The notes below the pieces were generated by a model that did not search any database, was not told where the DNA came from, and saw nothing but the letters and a program-made list of their open reading frames with translations. Below are positions 5,704-8,023 of a stretch of 8,023 nt of DNA, one piece after another; the first letter of the stretch is position 1; the number at the start of each line of letters is the position of its first letter. Position numbers and translations under genes: made by a program. Source of the DNA: Pseudomonadota bacterium (GTDB taxonomy: Bacteria > Myxococcota > Bradymonadia > UBA4248); contig JAGACY010000252.1 in NCBI GenBank assembly GCA_017613855.1, positions 1 through 8,023 of the forward strand, written 5' to 3'.

Positions 5704-5802
5704 GATGCTGCGTATGGCGGCGCAAGCCGCCATAGCAGCATCTTTAAGGCCGTATGCAACGCATAGGCCGCAAGCGGCAGCGCATGGCGAAGCCAAAGCG
5801 CC
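5704..5802 (+). repeat. REP-like triple-hairpin array, locus 3 (third unit degenerate)
   Basis: Unit a is the most complete hairpin of the family: outer GATGCTGC (5704-5711) with GCAGCATC (5735-5742), unpaired G5712, inner TATGGCGGC (5713-5721) with GCCGCCATA (5726-5734), loop GCAA. Unit b: GGCC (5748-5751) with GGCC (5766-5769), unpaired G5752, inner TATGC (5753-5757) with GCATA (5761-5765), loop AAC. Unit c looks decayed: G5782, then CATGGC, loop GAA, GCCAAA, with TAT/ATA changed to CAT/AAA and only TGGC/GCCA still paired. A simple GCCGC-AA-GCGGC hairpin (5767-5778) overlaps the junction of b and c. Orientation is the same as locus 1. Confidence 0.82.
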
Positions 5803-5852
5803 GTCCCATCTTTCATATTGCCTTTTATGATCAAACAAATTTTCTCATTATC

Positions 5853-5880
5853 TTGCATGTAGTTTATTTTCTGATAAATT
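5853..5880 (+). promoter_or_regulatory. Candidate promoter of the Cys-repeat lipoprotein
   Basis: TTGCAT (5853-5858), a 16-base spacer and TAAATT (5875-5880), with TGA directly before the -10, form an extended -10 promoter. Transcription would begin near 5887, leaving about 47 bases of leader before ATG 5934. Confidence 0.42.
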
Positions 5881-5933
5881 ACGTCCGCCCCGGCAGGGCA
5901 CAATTTTTCATTCAAAAAAAACGCTTAAAGATC

Positions 5934-7820
5934 ATGAGTTTTCGACATAAATCGCATTTTCTTGCCATTATTTTTCTGGCCTTAGTTTACAATTCCTGCG
6001 CAAACGAAAGCAAATCGATGCCTGATTTTTGGGCAGAGATTGATCCGGAATCACAAGAGCCCACTCAACCAGGGCCAGGGACGCAAGACCCGCCAGACAC
6101 ACCGGGAGATCCAGAGGATCCGAATAAAGATCCCAAACCAGAGTGTACAGAAAGCATTTGTGCGGATGAAACCACACTCAAGGAATGTATTGAAGGCAAG
6201 ATTGTCGAGAAGAACTGTTCTGAAAACGGCGGAAGCTGTAAGGATAATGCATGCCAGGATCCAGAGGGAACGTGTACCGAAAGTCACTGCATATCTGAAA
6301 CGATGCTCACCCTTTGTAATGACGGTGTACCGCTGGAAGTCGATTGTTCTCTGATCGACAAAGTTTGTAAGAATGATGCCTGTGAAGACGAATCGGAACC
6401 GGGTCCAGAAGACAATGACTGCAAGATATCAGAATGCGCAGACAATATTACGCTCAAGCAGTGTATAGAGGGCCAGTTTACGACAATTGACTGCAGTGCC
6501 GATGGGAAGCTGTGTGCAGAGGGCACCTGTGTCAAGCCCCCGTCGAGCGAGGTTGTATGCCAAGAATCAACGTGTGATGAAGACGGCACGACGCTCAAGC
6601 TGTGCATGGAGGGTTTGGAACTCACAGTAGACTGCAGCGAGACAGACCGCATCTGTAAAGATGGGGCATGTGCCGAACCACCGACGGCGTGTGTTGAAGA
6701 AGACTCCACTTGTGACGGGAATACGCTCAGGCTATGTGTCGATGGGTTTATTCAGATCACAGACTGTGAAGGCGAGAATAAGAATTGCGAACCGTCTACG
6801 CTGACGTGTGAATATCAGTGTGACGAGAACACCCCAGCACTCTGTCTGACCTCTTCCAAACGTCAGTTTTGCGATGATCACCGAATCAAGACGGAAGAGT
6901 GCGGCGAAAACATGATTTGTTCAGGTCAGGCCTGCATACCGAACCCGTGTGCGGCATGCCAGGAGGGTCAGATCTGTATCGGAGGAGAGTGCAAAGATAC
7001 AGCACCGGATTCGCTCATAGGCATTCCGTGCTCGTGCGATAGTGTTGATTGTTACAACACGGTTACGGGCGCACAGTTCAAATCATTATTTACGGGAATT
7101 GTCCGTCTCGTGATTGGAGCCTATCTCGATAAGATAGATGATAATGATGAGATCTTTTTCCCCAATTTTTCCTCCCCGAGCAACATTGGCTGTGAGCCGC
7201 TGGAAGCGATCGTTCCGGAAGGGATGCAGGTTCTCTGCTTACGGGATGCGGACATCACCTTCCCGGAATCCATTGCAAGCTTTGTATCGGATGATGTTCC
7301 GACCATTATGGAACTTATCCACATGGAGAGCGCAACAATAACCAATCTCCTTCCGGCGATTATTGAGCTCATCAAGAACGGGGTGCACTTTACCTCCCCG
7401 AATGGCTACTGCATGACGGGTGCGATAGATATCAGCGGGACGATAGATCAATCGCCGATGAATTACGCGATCAATACCAATGCACTTCAGAAGGGGGGAC
7501 TTGTTGACAAGATCAATGTCGGTGATCATGGCAAAGTCCAGGAAGCGCTTCAATCAGCCGAAGAATCCGGAGCAGAATACTGCCCAAGCGGAAGTACTAT
7601 CATGAGCTACACCATTATGAAAGATATGGCCAAAGTCGGTCACTTCGATATTGGTGTCGATATGTGTCTGAAGACGTGCCAATCCGATTCAGACTGCCGG
7701 TCGGGATATAGCTGTATAGAGTTACCAGCATCAGCGCCCATTGAGGAGGCTGAGAAAAAATTGGTATGTTTTGATCAGAATAACGTAGAGAAATTATCCT
7801 TTATATTTGGGAAAGAGTAA
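5934..7820 (+). CDS. Cysteine-repeat surface lipoprotein, 628 aa
   Basis: ATG 5934 is chosen because it begins a signal sequence: MSFRHKS, a hydrophobic stretch LAIIFLALVY, then NSC with Cys22. Tyr at -3 is unusual for a lipobox, so Cys22 lipidation is probable, not certain. The ribosome-binding site is poor (AAAG four bases before the ATG). The upstream frame to 5754 runs through the hairpin array and was left out. Residues 40-70 are a Pro/Glu/Asp linker. Residues 71-334 carry six tandem six-cysteine repeats. Residues 336-373 are another Cys-rich stretch (CAACQEGQIC, PCSCDSVDC). Residues about 374-570 form a domain I do not recognise (ITFPESIASFVSDDVPTIMEL, HFTSPNGYCMTGAIDISGTID). Residues 578-594, CLKTCQSDSDCRSGYSC, match a motif common in Myxococcota surface lipoproteins (from memory). 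Cell-surface or outer-membrane location with disulfide-stabilised repeats is inferred. The role is unknown. Confidence 0.9.
   Translation: MSFRHKSHFLAIIFLALVYNSCANESKSMPDFWAEIDPESQEPTQPGPGTQDPPDTPGDPEDPNKDPKPECTESICADETTLKECIEGKIVEKNCSENGGSCKDNACQDPEGTCTESHCISETMLTLCNDGVPLEVDCSLIDKVCKNDACEDESEPGPEDNDCKISECADNITLKQCIEGQFTTIDCSADGKLCAEGTCVKPPSSEVVCQESTCDEDGTTLKLCMEGLELTVDCSETDRICKDGACAEPPTACVEEDSTCDGNTLRLCVDGFIQITDCEGENKNCEPSTLTCEYQCDENTPALCLTSSKRQFCDDHRIKTEECGENMICSGQACIPNPCAACQEGQICIGGECKDTAPDSLIGIPCSCDSVDCYNTVTGAQFKSLFTGIVRLVIGAYLDKIDDNDEIFFPNFSSPSNIGCEPLEAIVPEGMQVLCLRDADITFPESIASFVSDDVPTIMELIHMESATITNLLPAIIELIKNGVHFTSPNGYCMTGAIDISGTIDQSPMNYAINTNALQKGGLVDKINVGDHGKVQEALQSAEESGAEYCPSGSTIMSYTIMKDMAKVGHFDIGVDMCLKTCQSDSDCRSGYSCIELPASAPIEEAEKKLVCFDQNNVEKLSFIFGKE
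6144..6935 (+). repeat. Six tandem six-cysteine repeats
   Basis: Units span residues 71-107, 114-150, 163-199, 209-246, 253-292 and 296-334. In units one to three the six cysteines have identical spacing (5, 9, 10, 7 and 5 residues between successive Cys). Unit four differs by one residue, unit five by several, and unit six is the most divergent. The core is T-L-K/T/R-x-C-x-x-G followed nine or so residues later by D/N-C-S/E. Six cysteines per unit would allow three disulfides each outside the cytoplasm. Linkers rich in Pro, Glu and Asp separate units two and three, and three and four. Confidence 0.85.
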
Positions 7821-8023
7821 TTCTGTAAGCGGAAATATGCGTAAAATGTATTCCCCAAATCAGCAAAACCCACATTTGAAATCTTTAAACTTGATCATCG
7901 TCTTCGATTGCACTATTATCCCCTGATTGATATGGCCTTTAGATGGTCATTTGCACCATCTAAGCCAGTGAGTTTTATGTACGATACAATATGCCCTTTA
8001 ATTTCAGCTTCGAGAACCAATGG
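7821..8023. other. Intergenic stretch after the lipoprotein to the window edge
   Basis: No supported gene is visible. The lipoprotein has no clear intrinsic terminator directly after its stop. One strong hairpin (7933-7967) is listed separately. ATG 7991 opens a frame reading MPFNFSFENQW up to the edge, and ATG 7978 opens another in a second frame. Neither has a ribosome-binding site and 11-15 codons are too few to judge, so a gene starting here is possible but unproven. Confidence 0.5.
7933..7967. promoter_or_regulatory. Strong hairpin downstream of the lipoprotein
   Basis: A perfect 9-bp stem, TTAGATGGT (7939-7947) with ACCATCTAA (7955-7963), closes the loop CATTTGC. Beyond a two-base bulge, TGGC (7933-7936) pairs with GCCA (7964-7967). 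On the plus strand it is followed by GTGAGTTTT, with too short a T-run for a confident intrinsic terminator. It may terminate or protect the lipoprotein mRNA, act in the leader of a gene beyond the edge, or be a protein-binding dyad. It lacks the unpaired-G/TAT design of the three arrays. Confidence 0.5.

Larger units (their letters stand above)
5570..5933. other. Divergent intergenic region, 364 bp
   Basis: This gap separates the SPFH gene (minus) from the Cys-repeat lipoprotein (plus). It holds a possible promoter for each side and the third triple-hairpin array in the middle, listed separately. Open frames crossing it on either strand run through the array, lack ribosome-binding sites and resemble no protein family I know. 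The stretch 5830-5930 is AT-rich, apart from a short GCCC-CGGCA-GGGC hairpin (about 5887-5899) in the expected leader of the lipoprotein. Confidence 0.7.

Noticed and set aside
5704..5745. Hairpin 5704-5742 followed by TTT as an intrinsic terminator
   Set aside because: The T-run is only three bases, no plus-strand gene ends upstream, and the hairpin fits the array family.
4868..5830. Plus-strand 320-aa open frame
   Set aside because: It is opposite the SPFH coiled-coil region, whose biased Ala/Glu/Lys codons leave the antisense frame open, and then runs through the hairpin array. The SPFH match on the other strand is unambiguous.
5754..5933. Upstream extension of the Cys-repeat lipoprotein by 60 residues
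   Set aside because: The extra part crosses hairpin units b and c, has no ribosome-binding site and would place the signal sequence inside the protein.

Overview
The window is chromosome-like DNA from an unidentified Gram-negative bacterium. It carries six genes: three surface lipoproteins or probable lipoproteins, two membrane proteins of unknown function, and an SPFH/NfeD membrane-scaffold pair. Two lineage clues disagree. The lipoprotein at the left edge has the sequence style of Fibrobacter succinogenes repeat lipoproteins (a QKGPF..GS beta domain, then NINLLTHLE, then Cys/Trp repeats). The large lipoprotein on the right has arrays of six-cysteine TLK-x-C-x-x-G repeats and a CxSDSDCRxGYxC motif, which I associate with Myxococcota/Bradymonadota surface proteins. 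A gut or other anaerobic member of either group, with past gene exchange, would fit. This is inference from memory of the families, not a search result.

Layout. Positions 1-1407 (minus): 5' part of the Fibrobacter-like lipoprotein, with a 21-bp minisatellite coding for a linker. Positions 1408-1734: divergent intergenic region with a strong extended -10 promoter, a 9-bp inverted repeat and a triple-hairpin array. Positions 1735-3951 (plus): three unrecognised genes, namely a 302-aa two-TM protein with an acidic coiled coil in AT-rich DNA, a 182-aa small lipoprotein, and a 206-aa two-TM protein. The last two are probably co-transcribed. Positions 3952-4061: a second triple-hairpin array between convergent genes. 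Positions 4062-5569 (minus): a qmcA-like SPFH gene, then an intrinsic terminator that runs directly into the ribosome-binding site of a short nfeD gene. Positions 5570-5933: divergent intergenic region with a third triple-hairpin array. Positions 5934-7820 (plus): 628-aa Cys-repeat lipoprotein. Positions 7821-8023: non-coding, with one strong hairpin.

The most unusual signal is non-coding. Three intergenic regions each hold three consecutive imperfect palindromes of one design: a variable GC-rich outer stem, a single unpaired G (C on the other strand) always at the same place, a TAT/ATA step, a variable inner stem and a 3-7 nt loop. Stem sequences change between copies while pairing and the unpaired base are kept. 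Pairing is therefore what is conserved, as in REP/REPIN-type elements moved by a RAYT (REP-associated) transposase. No such transposase lies in the window.

Functionally, the SPFH and NfeD proteins should act together in the inner membrane. The lipoproteins are probably on the cell surface or in the outer membrane. Nothing in the window ties these two groups into one pathway.
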